This document shows positions 51,110 through 63,877 of a stretch of 64,000 bases of DNA, in pieces. How positions within the stretch are numbered: the stretch's first letter is position 1; each line of letters starts with the position of its first letter. Position numbers and translations under genes: made by a program. Under the pieces are notes generated by a model. That model was not told where the DNA came from. It did no database searches and was given only the letters and a program-made list of their open reading frames with translations. The DNA is from Manihot esculenta (Eukaryota; Streptophyta; Magnoliopsida; Malpighiales; Euphorbiaceae). The stretch is taken from assembly GCF_001659605.2 (NCBI RefSeq), contig NC_035162.2, forward strand, positions 4,111,248 to 4,175,247, read 5' to 3'.

Positions 51110-53400
51110 CTAACTCATTAAAGCATCTTAAACTTTAATTTCGTGAAATAGTTTCACCCTTTTATTTATTAGCTATTAACACTAAAGGAAATAGATAAAA
51201 AAAATTATTTAAATTGATTTAATATTTTCTTTAATAAAAATATTTTCATTAAATAATTTTTTTAAATTTCACAAATAATAAAAAATATGAAAAATATTTT
51301 CTCAACCATTCAATTTTTACTACTATTCTGCTTTGATGTGATAAGATAACAATATATTCATGCTATTCATAGATAATGGAAGCTATTAATACGTTCTGAC
51401 CTAGATGATGTATCATAATTTTAATGTAAAGGATCCTTCTAAGTCCTATGCACTCGTATAAATTTAGTTGTTATTATGGATTTGAACTACAATTATTCAT
51501 TAAGTTATGAAGCAGCAATTCAAGTCAAGTCGAAGGAGAATAATGTGTTTATCTTACAATACATAATAACTTATTTATAATCAACTCAACTTTCACATTG
51601 TGAAAACACCGCCGCATAAAAGAATGTACAATTGATTCACAAGATAATAATATTTATGGTGTAAACCATAATAAAGATTAATTAATTCAATTGAAATACT
51701 CATCTTAATTTATTGAGAAATATCAATTAAATAATACTTGATATATTTTATATAAAAAAATTAAATTTTATGATGAAAGAAATAATTAAAGAAATAAATT
51801 TTATGATGTCGGAGTCTTAAATACAATTTATAAGTTAACAGTTACATTAAATTATATAATTAATATTTAATAAATTTAAATAAATAATTTTATATATATT
51901 TACTTAATACGACAAATGATATATACAGTTGAGTGTTTTTTATAAAAATAAAATATCATATCGCTTAGCCTAAGATATAAATAATTTCACCTAAACTTTT
52001 CGATCGATTAAAATATTATACATCATTTATCTGTTACATTTTTAATTATTTTTTTTTCAAAAGTTGATTTCATTGTATATTTTTTTCAAAAAGAGAAAAG
52101 GCCTTAAATCCGTATAATATATATAAGTAAAATAAAGGAGTCAAACAAAAAAAATACATGATAAAGTTGAGCTCAATCCTAAAAATTCAGAACTTGACTT
52201 AAAATGTGACTCAAAGGCAATGAAGTATTTGGATGAAGGCCATCGCACATCGTCTGCAATCACCGATTACTAGAATATACAGAAACCATGTATAAGAACT
52301 TGTATCTGCAGTTATAATAACCTTGGAATGCCATGGACAATCCATTAAAGTCTAAAAGGGAGACAACCAAAAGAAAAAGAGGTAAACCAAATCCTCATGT
52401 TATAGCTGGCTACAACGATCAATCACCTATAGACTGTATTAAACTACCAGCTAAGCTGAGCGGGCAAAAGGTAATTTCAACCACTACAATCATTGTCTAA
52501 ACTAGGGAGATGTGCGCTTTGGTGATCTAACGCTCCTCTGAAATAAAACTTTCACGAGCCACTATCACAAACTGTTGATGGCTTAGGACAAAGGGAAGCA
52601 TATATCCATGAAGCTACTGTCTATATGCAAGGAAAAATAACAAAAATATTAAAAAACTAAATAAAAAGAAAACACATATCAAATATTCTCTCAACAGTAA
52701 TCATAGATTAGTAATTTTAGATTTTTCATCAAAATTAAAGATGATAGAGAAAAATAAAAAAATATTGCATCACTTAAAATTGAATAATATTCTGTTCAAA
52801 TTAAAATAATCGATTTGAATTAATTCAAAATTTTAATTCAACTTTATATTCATCTCAGTTTAATTTAATTTTAATTTAAAAAAATTATTTTAATTCAATT
52901 CGAATTTAATCAGCAGAAATTTAATAAAATAAAAAATTTAATTAATTAATTAATAATATTATAGTGAAACCAAATACTAACCAATTTTAAAATATTTTAA
53001 TTCAATTTGAAAATATTAAAAATAAAATAGAAAAAATAAAAAATCTAAGTTAACAAGATCAAATGAATTTGAAATCGAATTGAATCAAATTAATTTGATT
53101 TATATTAATTTCTCTTTCTAATTCAATTTGATTTTCAATAAAATACTTGAATTTTAATTTTTGATTTGATTTTCAATAAAATACTTGAATCTTAATTTTT
53201 GATTTATTCCGTTCAATTCAATGTGTTCAGAAATAGAAAAGTCAACTCACTTCAATTTTTAATTTTTAATTTATTCCGTTCAGTTTAATGTATTTAGAGA
53301 TAGAAAAGTCAACTCATTTTTCGAATAGGGAAATAAGTGGAGGTTTTTTCTACCCAAATAGGGCGAGGAAGTTTATTTTCAGAAATCTCAATATTCCAAA
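51110..53400. other. spacer of unit 2, left part
   Basis: Mostly AT-rich. 52190–52640 is a mixed-composition island, partly homologous to 39290–39365, with no open frame I can interpret. 52770–53330 looks like a degraded relative of the TTCGGTT repeats at 2.6–3.5 kb, with an internal duplication of a gattttcaataaaatacttgaa block near 53120–53200. Confidence 0.45.
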
Positions 53401-53409
53401 GTAATTTTT

Positions 53410-54127
53410 ACGGGTATAAATAAATTAAAACGTTCATAAGTTATTCGAGATTCGATTTGATAAAAACTCGACTGAACTTGATTCGATTTCTAAACGAGTC
53501 AATCTCGAACTTAATTTTTAGAATCGTTTGATAAACGAGTTAAACTTGAACTCTATAGTATTCAGTTCGTTAAGACTCGTGAGTTCGTCTCATTTTTTAG
53601 TTCATGAGCAGACTTGCGAATAGACTCGTGAACAGTCTCGTAAACAATCTCGTTAAGAAAACTGAAATTATTATTATAAAAAAAATAAATTCAAATCCTT
53701 CATATACTTTTATGAGTCAAATCTAAATTTTTTAAAATTCAGTTCTATATAGTTTAGTTACACTCTTAAATTTACATATATTTGGATCATTAAAATTTAA
53801 AAGTTGATTTTTATAAGTTTATGAGCTAGTTTATAAATATACTTATTTAATTAAAATTATTTTAGTTTTAAACTTATTAATTTTAAACTAAAATTTATTA
53901 TATATATAAATAAATTGAACTACTCGTTGAATTATTCGAAACTAAACTCAACTCGATAAAATCTCGACTTGTCTAAACTCATTTGCTAAACGAATAAATT
54001 TTAAATTTTTTAATACTCGGTTCGAGTTCGAAATGAGTAAAACTCAAATTCAGTTCGAGTTCAAAAAAATTGTAACAAATCAAATTTGAATTTTTCAAAA
54101 TTCGGATCCACTCGGTTGATTTTCACC
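53410..54127. repeat. degraded hAT-like repeat with CTCGA words
   Basis: The block is dense in actcga / cgagtt words and ends in ggttgattttcacccctat, which reverse-complemented gives a TAGGGGTGAAAATC terminus. A matching left end is poor (acgggtataaataa) and no target duplication is seen. It belongs to the same broad class as the 41.3-kb element but has a different terminus. Confidence 0.5.
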
Positions 54128-55440
54128 CCTATCCAAAATCATTTAAATTTATGTATATATATATTTTTTCAGTTTAATCATAACTTCGTTTTATAAATTT
54201 AATTTTCATTAAATTTCCTTTTACCGTTGTAATAAATTTATAGGTTAACAATAAATATTTATTTTTTTACCATCCATTTTCTAATTTTATTCTCTCTTTT
54301 ATTTATTTTTTTATTTACTATATAATTTTATTGATTATTGATTATTTTATTTTGATAATTTAATTTAATATGTTTATATTTTATTTTAAATCTATATTAA
54401 AAATTGTTTACAAATAATAAAAGTATTAATTAGTTATAATTTTATTTCAAATATTAATAAATAATTTTAGATAGTATTTTATATAATTGTATACATTAAA
54501 AAAAATTTTTAGATAACTATTACTATATTTTATATAATATAAAATTTTAGTATTTAAAATTTAAAAATATTTTTGAATGTTAAATTACAAATTAAAAAGA
54601 AGTTATTTGCCCCATCGTGCATTTTATTTATTAATTTATTTTAAGTATAATATAATATAATACTTTTATATTTAAAATAATGATATAAAATTTTCCAGTT
54701 CAAAAAAAATGATATAAAATTTTATCAGTAATAAAATTATTTTTAATTATTTTTTTTATTTTAAAGATTAATAAATAAGTTTTAGATACTAATTTATATA
54801 ATTTTAATAAATATATTATAACGGTGTGATGCAAATTGGTCCAAAATTATTTTCAACTCATTTTGTATTTGATTTAAAATAATTAATTTAAATTAATTAA
54901 TAATTTTAGGCTAGTGGAGGAACATGATATATATATATATTCTTTTAATTTTATTAAAAATAATATAATAAGTGATGAATTATTGAAAAATAGACATTCC
55001 TTTTAACTTTTTTTTAATTAATGCATAAAAAATATTAGTTAAGAATAAAAAAATTATTCTAATTATCTTTGATTTTATTATTTTTTTATGAGTAATTGTA
55101 ATAATTTTATGTAATTATAATTTATTTATTTTCAGTTTTCTTACCTATTATGAAATGAAATTGTCCACAAGTAACAAGAGAATAGAAAGAGAGATACTTA
55201 GAGAGAGAAAATGATAAAGAAAAAAATGGAAGAAAAACAAGAGGAGGGAGAGATTTCTTTTTAATTATGTTAATTTAGAAACTTGCAATTACAGTAAGAG
55301 TAAGTTTAATAAATCTAATTTAAAGTTTGAGAAATTGTAAGGTAGAAATTAAAATTAAGTGATAAAATTAAAAAAAAATACATTTTTAGTAATTACCGTG
55401 AAATTTACCCCCAACTCCCTGCTATTGTTTAGCTAACAAT
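54128..55440. other. AT-rich DNA upstream of PHS1 copy 2
   Basis: No gene or clear repeat is seen. It includes A/T runs and a GA-rich patch near 55180–55260. Confidence 0.5.
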
Positions 55441-55612
55441 AGAGATGACAAGAAGTGATCATCCGCATAATATTCAAATTGCAGAATCCGTCAACGTGGG
55501 ACTTCCTCCATTTCGGATATGTAAAAACTAAGTCCATGAGAGATTACGAAATTTTTTGCTCCTTTTTTTACGATTGAACGTTGAATCTGAGCAACCGTCT
55601 TTCCCCACACGC

Positions 55613-55714
55613 TATATATATACTCTGATCACTCATCACTCATCACTCATCACTCATCACTCATCACTCATCACTCATCACTCATCACTCATCACTCACT
55701 CTGAGAGAGAGAGA
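55613..55714 (+). promoter_or_regulatory. TATA box and heptamer-repeat leader of PHS1 copy 2
   Basis: A TATATATATA box at 55613–55622 precedes about ten near-perfect ATCACTC heptamers (55628–55700) and a short (GA)n tract before the ATG at 55715. The heptamer array is longer and more regular than in copy 1. Confidence 0.65.
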
Positions 55715-58700
55715 ATGGCGACAACGACTTCACATTTCTCTGCGACTTCGCATTGTAATTCTGTTTCGAAGTTGGTCGATTTCGGTTCCAGAAGTGGTGG
55801 CAAGTGGAGACCGAATCTGTTATTAATTCGGACCTTGAGGTCCCGGCCTCATACGAGGTCGTTTTCGGTTAAGAATGCTTCTGGCGAGCAGAAGACGAAA
55901 CCCAAAAATCCGATCTCCGACGGAGGTTTGGTGTCTTCTTTGGTTTATATTATCTGCTGTTTTGCCTAATGTTATTCTCTATATTCTGTTTGTGTTAGTG
56001 TGTTGTGGGTTTGAACGTTAGTGATGAGTTTGAGATGGTGTATACGTGTGGATGAAAGTGAGCGGATGAGAGCTTCCGGTCTGAATGTCTTTTTGAGCCT
56101 TTTCTTTGTGCTTGAAATTTTGGTGTTTACATGCGAAAGCAATAACTTAAGCATCCATCATTTCTCTTCCAGCGTCGGAGATGTTGAGAAAATGACGCTT
56201 ACTGGCGTTGTTGATAGGACCACCTCTTACATTATCTTGTTAGTGTTGAAAAAGGATTGGGACCCACCATCTGTTGGATTTAGTATGCAAGATTGTCAAA
56301 TTCATGCTATTTGACGATTTTAACTAGCCACATCTTTCCAATCAAACTTGATTTAGTAAATAGACAATGCTAACTGATCAAACTGGCTTCTTCATATGTT
56401 AAGCTACTAAATCATGCACGGGTGTTGTGTCCGGATCCTTTTATTGATGCTGACTCCATAATGTATGAGCGGTTGCTGGAAATGTAGCACAGCAAAAATT
56501 AAGCTATTTGGGTTGTGTTTATGCAGGGTAGAGGGCTTTTCTTCTTCTAAATTAATAACACAAGTAGTTCGAAATTTCTAATTAAGGAACAGGAAAAAAG
56601 TATAACTCTTACTCCTAATTTTGCAATAGTGAGGACACACGAAAGATTGGAAGTATTTTACTTAACGTTTTTTTAATAGTATTGCAATATAGATATCTTT
56701 CGTTTTCACTTGAATATTTTGGCGTATCCTCTACAGATGCTTCATCAATCGCCTCAAGTATCAAAAACCATGCAGAATTCACCCCATTATTTTCCCCTGA
56801 GAAATTTGAGGTTCCAAAGGCATTCGTTGCAACTGCACAAAGTGTTCGTGATGCTCTCATCATAAATTGGAATGCGACATATGAGTGCTATGATAGATTG
56901 AATGTGAAGCAGGCATACTATCTGTCAATGGAATTTTTGCAGGTTTATCATGACTTCCTGCTTGTGTTCCAGCAACTGATGATTCCTAGTCTGAAAAGGA
57001 TTATGTTAGTCATCATGATATTTTCTTGCAGGGTAGAGCACTTTTGAATGCAATTGGTAATTTAGAGCTGACTGGTGCATATGCGGAGGCTTTGACCAAG
57101 CTAGGACAAGACTTGGAAAGTGTGGCTCGTCGTGTAAGTTTTCTAGCAGCTTTCTTCAGTATAAATTAGTTGTAATTTATTATTATTATTATCATTATTT
57201 TTTTGGGGGGGGCGGGGGGTGATGTTTGCTTTTGAATGGCAAAGTTTGAAAATTGGAACAATTTGTCAATATATCTCGTATTGACATTGGAGGGTTGATG
57301 CTCAAATGGTAGGCTTCGTAGCATGTGAGGAAAGTTGCAGGTAGATGGGATATAGAATAAACCCTATAGAGCTCCAGTTTGTGGCTCATAGTTATAAATT
57401 AATTTTGATTTGGCAAGTTTTCCTTGCTATAACTAAATATCTGCTTTAAAAGTTGCAGGTAGATGGGATATAGAATAAACCCTATAGAGCTCCAGACCTA
57501 GTTTGGGGCTCATAGTTCTAAATTAATTTTGATTTGGCAAGTTTTCCTTGCTATAACTAATATCTGCTTTAAAAGCCCTCATAATTTGATCTGGTATAGG
57601 CCAGTGGTTACAGGAAAGAAAAGGATTCTCTTTAAGGCTCTACAGGTGTTTTTACTGGCTAATTTCATTCGTCAAATGATAACAGGAGCCTGATGCTGCA
57701 CTTGGAAATGGAGGTCTTGGGCGACTTGCCTCCTGCTTTTTGGACTCCATGGCAACATTAAATTACCCTGCATGGGGATATGGATTAAGATACAAGTATG
57801 GCTTGTTTAAACAGCGAATTACAAAAGATGGTCAAGAGGAGGTTGCTGAAGATTGGCTTGAGGTTCCTTTCTGCTCATTATCTTTTGCTTCAGATGATTC
57901 CTTTAAATATGCCTCCTGGTTAATCATGTTTTCTCCTTGTAGATGGGTAATCCCTGGGAAATTGTGAGAAATGACATTTCATACCCTGTAAAATTTTACG
58001 GCAATGTTGTTAGTGGATCTGATGGAAAAAAACACTGGATCGGAGGAGAAGATATAATCGCTGTGGCATATGATTTGCCAATACCGGGTTATAAAACTAA
58101 AAGCACTATTAACCTGCGACTTTGGTCGACTAAAGCTCCAGCAGAAGATTTGGACTTGTATGCTTTCAATGCTGGGGAGCACACTAAGGCATATGAGGCC
58201 CTAGCAAACGCTGAAAAGGTCTGAATTTCTTATTAATATTAATGCCCTCATAAAGAAATCAATTGATATGTGCACATTTTTTCTAATTGTCCAGTTCTTA
58301 CTTGCTGGAGATATTTCATTCTCCTATTCATGTTAATCTTTTAAGTTTATGGCTTCCACTTTTCAGAAATTTAATACCTTGTAATTGTGTGTTTCTTCTT
58401 TTTACGCATTTATGTTGCTGCACTTCATCGTAGTAGCTTTTATCAAACGTTCCTTTTTGTTCTGCTTCTGCATCTACCTGGCCTTTGCGGGTAAAAAAGT
58501 ATGTCAATTTATAGAATAATCATTCCAATGCTTTCCTTAAATTAGATTTGCTATATTCTCTATCCTGGGGATGACTCATTGGAGGGCAAGATCCTACGTT
58601 TGAAGCAACAGTATACCCTATGTTCAGCTTCTCTCCAAGATATCATTGCACGTTTTGAGAGAAGATCTGGATCAAAAATAAGATGGCAAGAATTTCCTGA

Positions 58701-61700
58701 TAAAGTTGCAGTGCAGATGAACGACACTCATCCCACTCTCTGCATTCCAGAGCTGATGAGAATTTTGATAGACGTGAAAGGCTTAAGCTGGAACGAGGCC
58801 TGGAACATTACTCAAAGGTATCCTTTGTTTTACTGCATTCGTTTTGCTATATCAATAAAACAACCATTCTACTGAGATCTACGTTGATTTTTTATTGCAA
58901 AATAATTATTTGTTAGTTTGAATAATTTAAGTCCGTAATTACTTGGGTTATTCTTACATGAGAACACTTGGGATAAAATCCAAGAAAATTGTATGATCTA
59001 GCGTTATCTCCATACGTTTGGGTAGCTAGGATTGGATCTCTCTATTTCTTAATGCAATTGACAATTGTTTTGATGCCTAAAAACTTCAAAAGACACTAGG
59101 AAAGCAAAGATCTACACTTACCTCTTGAAGATCGAGGGTGATTATCTTTGGAAAATTTGAACATGAAGAGCCGGATTGTTGTGATGTGCGTGTGCTGTTA
59201 GGTTCTCAACTTCAGTGGAATGATAATTGTGGACTTTTCACTTAATTACTTGTCTATAAATCGGAATGAACTAGTTAATACGTGCAGTTTGAAATAACTG
59301 ACATGTTACCTTTTTGTTTATGGATTTATTTAATTCTTCTGTTCTTTTTAATTTTCTGGTGTTGTTTGCCAGTGAATTTCCCAGAATGTCTAATCTCAGC
59401 TGTTCCTTTTGGCTTTGTTTGCTTGTGTTTTTGGGTTTTATAGTATCTGAAAAACAAAAGGGAAAAACAGGAAGTGAATATTTATTTATCTACCGTTAGT
59501 TCCTTGTCTAGCATTGGTTGTTTGCACTTGGTCTTTGTTGATCTTCACTCTCCTAACTTTTTTATTTGCAAATCTTAAATTTTGTATCTTGTAAGTTATG
59601 ACCTCATTTGCTGTTGATTATGTACCAGAACTACGGCATACACGAACCATACTGTTCTTCCTGAAGCATTGGAGAAATGGAGTTTAGATCTTATGCAGAA
59701 ACTGTTACCGCGGCATGTAGAGATCATAGAAATGATTGATGAAGAGGTAATACTGGATATTCTAAACAAAACCCTGTTTCTGTGGCGATATGCTCATCTT
59801 AATTCTAGTTTCCGTCATTCGATTTTGCAGCTGGTAAAGTTCATTGTTTGTAAGTATGGAAAGGCAGATCCCAACATTTTAGAGAAAAAACTGAAGGAGA
59901 TGAGAATATTAGAAAACGTAGATTTGCCTTCATCCTTTGCCGGTTTAACCCTTAAACCCAAGGAAAGCTCTGCTGCAGCTATCAGTGAAGCAAGCAAGCT
60001 GAACGTAAAAGATGAAGTGGATAGTGGAGATGAACCACAAAGCAAAGGTGAACCCAAGAGCAAAGGCACTCAGAAGAAGGAAGAGGTGATGGCTGAACCA
60101 CCACCAAAGCTGGTCCGCATGGCTAATCTCTGTGTTGTAGGCGGTCATGCAGTAAATGGAGTTGCTGAGATACATAGTGAAATAGTGAAGGATGAAGTGT
60201 TTAATGCATTTTATGAGGTAATCTTGCTTTATTTTCTTGCAGGACAATGCTTTCTAAATGACTAAGTGAAAATAGTGGAAATGTTTATATGTCTGATCCC
60301 TATGCTCCCGTCCTAGCAGGTGTGGCCCAATAAGTTTCAAAATAAAACAAATGGGGTTACTCCAAGAAGATGGATCCGTTTCTGCAATCAAGATTTGAGT
60401 AAAATTATTACTGAGTGGACCGGATCTGAAGAATGGGTTCTAAATACTGAAAAGCTGGCTGAACTAAGAAAGGTAATCCACCATATATACATCTTTTATT
60501 TTTGAAATTCTTTCAATAGGTAGACTACTCTATGACTAGTTTTGAAGTTTTTCAGACGGGACATCATTTTATACCTTGTTGCAATATCAAGTCTAGTCTT
60601 CTAGGGACAATTGACACTTTTGGGATAAAAAATGTAGGTCATGTCTTGATACTGTGTTGGTCTCGAACAGAGGTAGCAAATGGATGAGTCTCAATGGGCG
60701 TGGGTTGGATTCTAAATGGCTATGGGTTAATCGCCCATGTCTTGATAATATGTTGGTCTTGAGCATAAGTAGCAAATGGATGAGTTTCAGTGAAGAATAA
60801 CGGAACCTTTGCTGATCCATTAATAGATTCTTAGGATTAAGTTTCTTTAGAAAATTAGGAGCGTCAAAATGATTTAACTATAAATGTTGTACTGACATAG
60901 ACTATTCTGGATTTGAAGTTCTGATTTGAAGTATAAGCTCACAAATAATTCCATCTTTTCAGTGGCTAGGTATCGTTTTCAAAGTAAAATGTGATATATT
61001 TGTTTGTGTGGGTTCTGGAAAATATTCTGGTTCTTAAACTAGCAGGTCACTTTGTTTGATAATTAATCTAAATATTTACCAGATTGACTTGATTACAATG
61101 TCACTGCATGTCATAATCAAAGTTATGCAATCTGTGCATACAGTTTGCAGATAATGAGGATTTCCAAACCCAGTGGAGGGCAGCTAAGAAAAGCAATAAG
61201 ATGAAGGTTGCTTCGTTACTCAAAGAAAAAACAGGCTATTCAGTCAGCCCTGACGCAATGTTTGATATCCAGGTAATTTTATTGAAGTCTTCATACTCCT
61301 ATGAATGTAAGTTTGTAAGTATCATATGCTTTAGCAAACAGATGAAAATACATAGAAACTTCAGATGAGAAGCAAAATTATTTGGGGGTGGGGGGGTGGG
61401 GGTGGGGGTGGGGGTGAGTGTTTTGTTTCTTTGATTGCTTGTTCTTCATTTGAATTGGCATTCCCTTAGCAGTTGATGAAGTTATTGTGTACAGGTGAAG
61501 CGTATTCATGAATATAAGCGACAACTGCTGAATATTCTTGGAATTGTTTATCGCTACAAGAAGATGAAAGAAATGAGTGCCGTAGAAAGGAAAGCAAAGT
61601 ATGTTCCTAGAGTTTGTATATTTGGTGGAAAAGCCTTTGCTCCTTATGCGCAAGCCAAAAGGATTGTGAAATTTATCACGGATGTCGGGGCTACAGTTAA

Positions 61701-62918
61701 TCATGACCCTGAAATAGGTGATTTACTCAAGGTATAGCTTTAACACTTAATATTGATAGCTAATTATGAATGTTTGTACTCATTATATATGGATTTTTCT
61801 GTTATTATTTCATCTGAGTTAATCTTGGTATTCGATGTTTGTTTTCTTTAATTTTAGATGTACATCGAATCAATCGCTTGCAATAAGTTTCATTCTATCA
61901 CTAAAGAGGAGTATGCTATATTTGCTTTTCCTTATTAAAATTTAGGTTGTGTTTGTCCCGGATTACAATGTCAGTGTTGCTGAATTGCTTATTCCTGCAA
62001 GCGAGCTTTCACAGCATATCAGGTAATTCAATTTTATTCCACATGGTTTCCTGCCGACTTATATTTAGAACTATGCCTGAAAATAGCTTTGTGATAATGA
62101 GCACTATTTTTCCTTTTCTTGTAGTACTGCTGGGATGGAAGCCAGTGGAACGAGCAACATGAAGTTTGCTATGAATGGTTGCATCCTGATTGGGACCTTA
62201 GATGGGGCCAATGTTGAAATAAGACAGGAGGTTGGAGAAGACAATTTTTTCCTCTTTGGTGCTAAAGCTCATGAAATCGCTGGGCTGAGGAAAGAAAGAG
62301 CTATGGGGAAGGTATGCTGAATGAACCAGTTAATTTTTGGCTTGAAATTATTCTTGACTAAATTTCTGTCATTAACAAAAAAAACACTATCATAATGATC
62401 TTATTCAAGAGTTTTCGATGTACAAAGTGAATGCTAAAATAGATGACAAAATGCTTATCATTTCAATCATGCTAATCTCTTATACAGTTTGTTCCGGACC
62501 CACGATTCGAAGAAGTAAAAGATTTTATTAGAACTGGTGTTTTTGGCTCATGCAACTACGATGAACTATTGGGATCATTAGAAGGAAATGAAGGATTTGG
62601 ACGTGCTGATTATTTCCTCGTTGGCAAGGATTTCCCCAGCTATGTAGAATGCCAAGAGAAAGTTGACGAGGCATATCAAGACCAAAGGGTGAGTTATATT
62701 AATTTGACGTGGCTTACTTGTTCATCTCAGTTTTTATTTTTATTTAAATAATTGGATAAAAAATCTATGTCATATTGAGTAACATCTGTAACTGGTGGCA
62801 GAGATGGACCAATATGTCAATTATGAATACAGCAGGTTCGTACAAGTTCAGCAGCGACAGGACGATCCATGAATATGCCAAGGATATTTGGAATATTAAA
62901 CCTATCTTATTGCCGTAG
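55715..62918 (+). CDS. PHS1: plastidial alpha-glucan phosphorylase L-type, tandem copy 2
   Basis: Fifteen exons with the same structure as copy 1: 55715–55925, 56737–56942, 57032–57133, 57686–57862, 57943–58218, 58546–58817, 59629–59746, 59831–60217, 60320–60472, 61144–61272, 61495–61731, 61946–62022, 62125–62311, 62488–62688 and 62802–62918. They encode 949 residues. Transit peptide, L-type insertion in exon 8 and PLP lysine (K795, SGTSNMKF) are all present. Coding sequence is nearly identical to copy 1, while transit peptide and introns differ more. It keeps residues I expect to be typical of plant PHO1 where copy 1 differs ([20 protein letters not shown]). It has its own changes FYGNVV and AFAPYAQ. 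Intron 6 holds a ~270-bp replacement and intron 3 a tandem duplication. The exon 9 acceptor is TAGCAG, giving Val for the Leu of copy 1. Confidence 0.94.
57334..57569 (+). repeat. 118-bp tandem duplication in intron 3 of PHS1 copy 2
   Basis: The block starting gttgcaggtagatgggatat at 57334 is repeated from 57452. Both copies end with the ctgctttaaaag word. PHS1 copy 1 has this block once (44639 onward), so the duplication arose after the gene duplication. Confidence 0.8.
58874..59141 (+). repeat. unmatched 268-bp segment in intron 6 of PHS1 copy 2
   Basis: Flanking intron sequence aligns with copy 1, but this segment replaces about 35 bp there. It begins gagatctacgttg and has agatctacacttacc near its right end. 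No open frame, poly-A tail or clear terminal repeat is seen. It may be a transposon fragment. Confidence 0.5.
61382..61417 (+). other. G-quadruplex-prone G tract in intron 10
   Basis: Runs of five to seven G separated by single T residues occupy the sense strand of intron 10 of PHS1 copy 2. Copy 1 has an uninterrupted run of about 15 G at 48431–48445 in the same intron. Both would transcribe into G-rich RNA about 80–110 nt before exon 11. Confidence 0.6.
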
Positions 62919-63174
62919 TCACCATCACTTGAATTGCGGCGTTGGTGGTGCCACTAGCTCATGCATGATTGATTTGCTCACATTCAGCCAGGTTGATTTG
63001 CCTTCCGGAATTAAATGTGGCTTTAATAATATCGATGGTCTAAATAATTTTGAATGTAAAGCTCGACTTTGTAAGAAAAAAAATTAATCATAATAAATAA
63101 AGTTTCAAATTTTCTTACTTTTTGTTTAATATATCTCAACTCCCTCAATCTGTATGAAACAAACCATTATGCAT

Positions 63175-63481
63175 GAGAGAGGTGTGCTTGGATCTTGACA
63201 GAGTCTTCATTTCCATGGCTTACTTCTAAATAGTAAAAAATTTAATGATTAAAATTAATAAAAGAATTAATTAATAAATGTTTTAAAACGTTTTAAAACG
63301 TTTTAAAACTACTACGGAATTTTATCATGACATAATAAATAGTTAATTTTCTATAAATAAATGTTCTAAATATTCCTTTGCTGTGTAACAGCTCAACAGC
63401 AATATCAGAAATTAAACAATTACGAACTTGTGGGCATGAGAGAGGCATGCTTGGATCTTGACAGAGTCTTAATTTCCATCC
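63175..63481. repeat. local duplication in the 3' flank of PHS1 copy 2
   Basis: The word order gagagagg..tgcttggatct, tgacagagtct, atttccat occurs at 63175–63216 and again at 63438–63481. Between them is AT-rich DNA with three ttttaaaacg decamers (63281–63308). PHS1 copy 1 has one version only (about 50195–50235). Confidence 0.55.
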
Positions 63482-63694
63482 ACTTACTTCCACTTGGGAT
63501 TGGCAATGGGCTGTAACGAATATGGGCAAATATTACATAAAAATAATTTAGATGTGAAAAAAAAAAGATCGCGGATAATTTTGTTTTGTTTTTTTGTTTT
63601 TATCATTCAAGACTTTGCATTAAAAGCCCAACCAGGGCAGAACAATAAAACAAATTTATCTTTTTTATTTTTTAATAATTTGACTTACATTTTT

Positions 63695-63877
63695 GGGTTG
63701 CTGCTGCTGCTGCTGCTGAAGGAGAAGTCCAAGAGCTTGGAGAATTGGATCAACTGATAATTGCTGTTGCAGTGGTGCAGAAGCGCGGTGAGATTGGATA
63801 AAGCAATGGTTGTAATGACAGCTGCAGCAGCAAGTTGAAGTGGCGGTGATGGAAGGATTTTGGCAGTGAAAAGCCAT
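63695..63877 (-). pseudogene. truncated BAG8 5' fragment 2
   Basis: On the minus strand the ATG at 63877 opens a frame resembling the BAG8 N-terminus (Cys/His cluster, then SVDPILQALG and a run of seven Gln). It breaks at the same point as fragment 1 and ends within a few codons in PHS1 flank. The CTG/CAG run is expanded by two or three codons over the other copies. Homologous upstream DNA continues to the window edge at 64000. Confidence 0.78.

Larger units (their letters stand above)
50444..63694. repeat. tandem array unit 2: BAG8 fragment, spacer, PHS1 copy 2
   Basis: This unit is about 13.25 kb between two identical junctions where PHS1 3' flank meets the gggttgctgctg of BAG8 exon 1. The flank just before both junctions is also homologous (ttttaataattt...gactt.cat). 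Confidence 0.7.

Noticed and set aside
55621..55700. Possible CRISPR-like regular repeats
   Set aside because: The unit is 7 bp with no spacers and sits in a plant mRNA leader; it is a minisatellite.
55556..55714. Upstream extension of the PHS1 copy 2 frame with HHSSLIT repeats
   Set aside because: This is the untranslated heptamer repeat read in frame. Copy 1 has no such extension, and the TATA box lies inside it.
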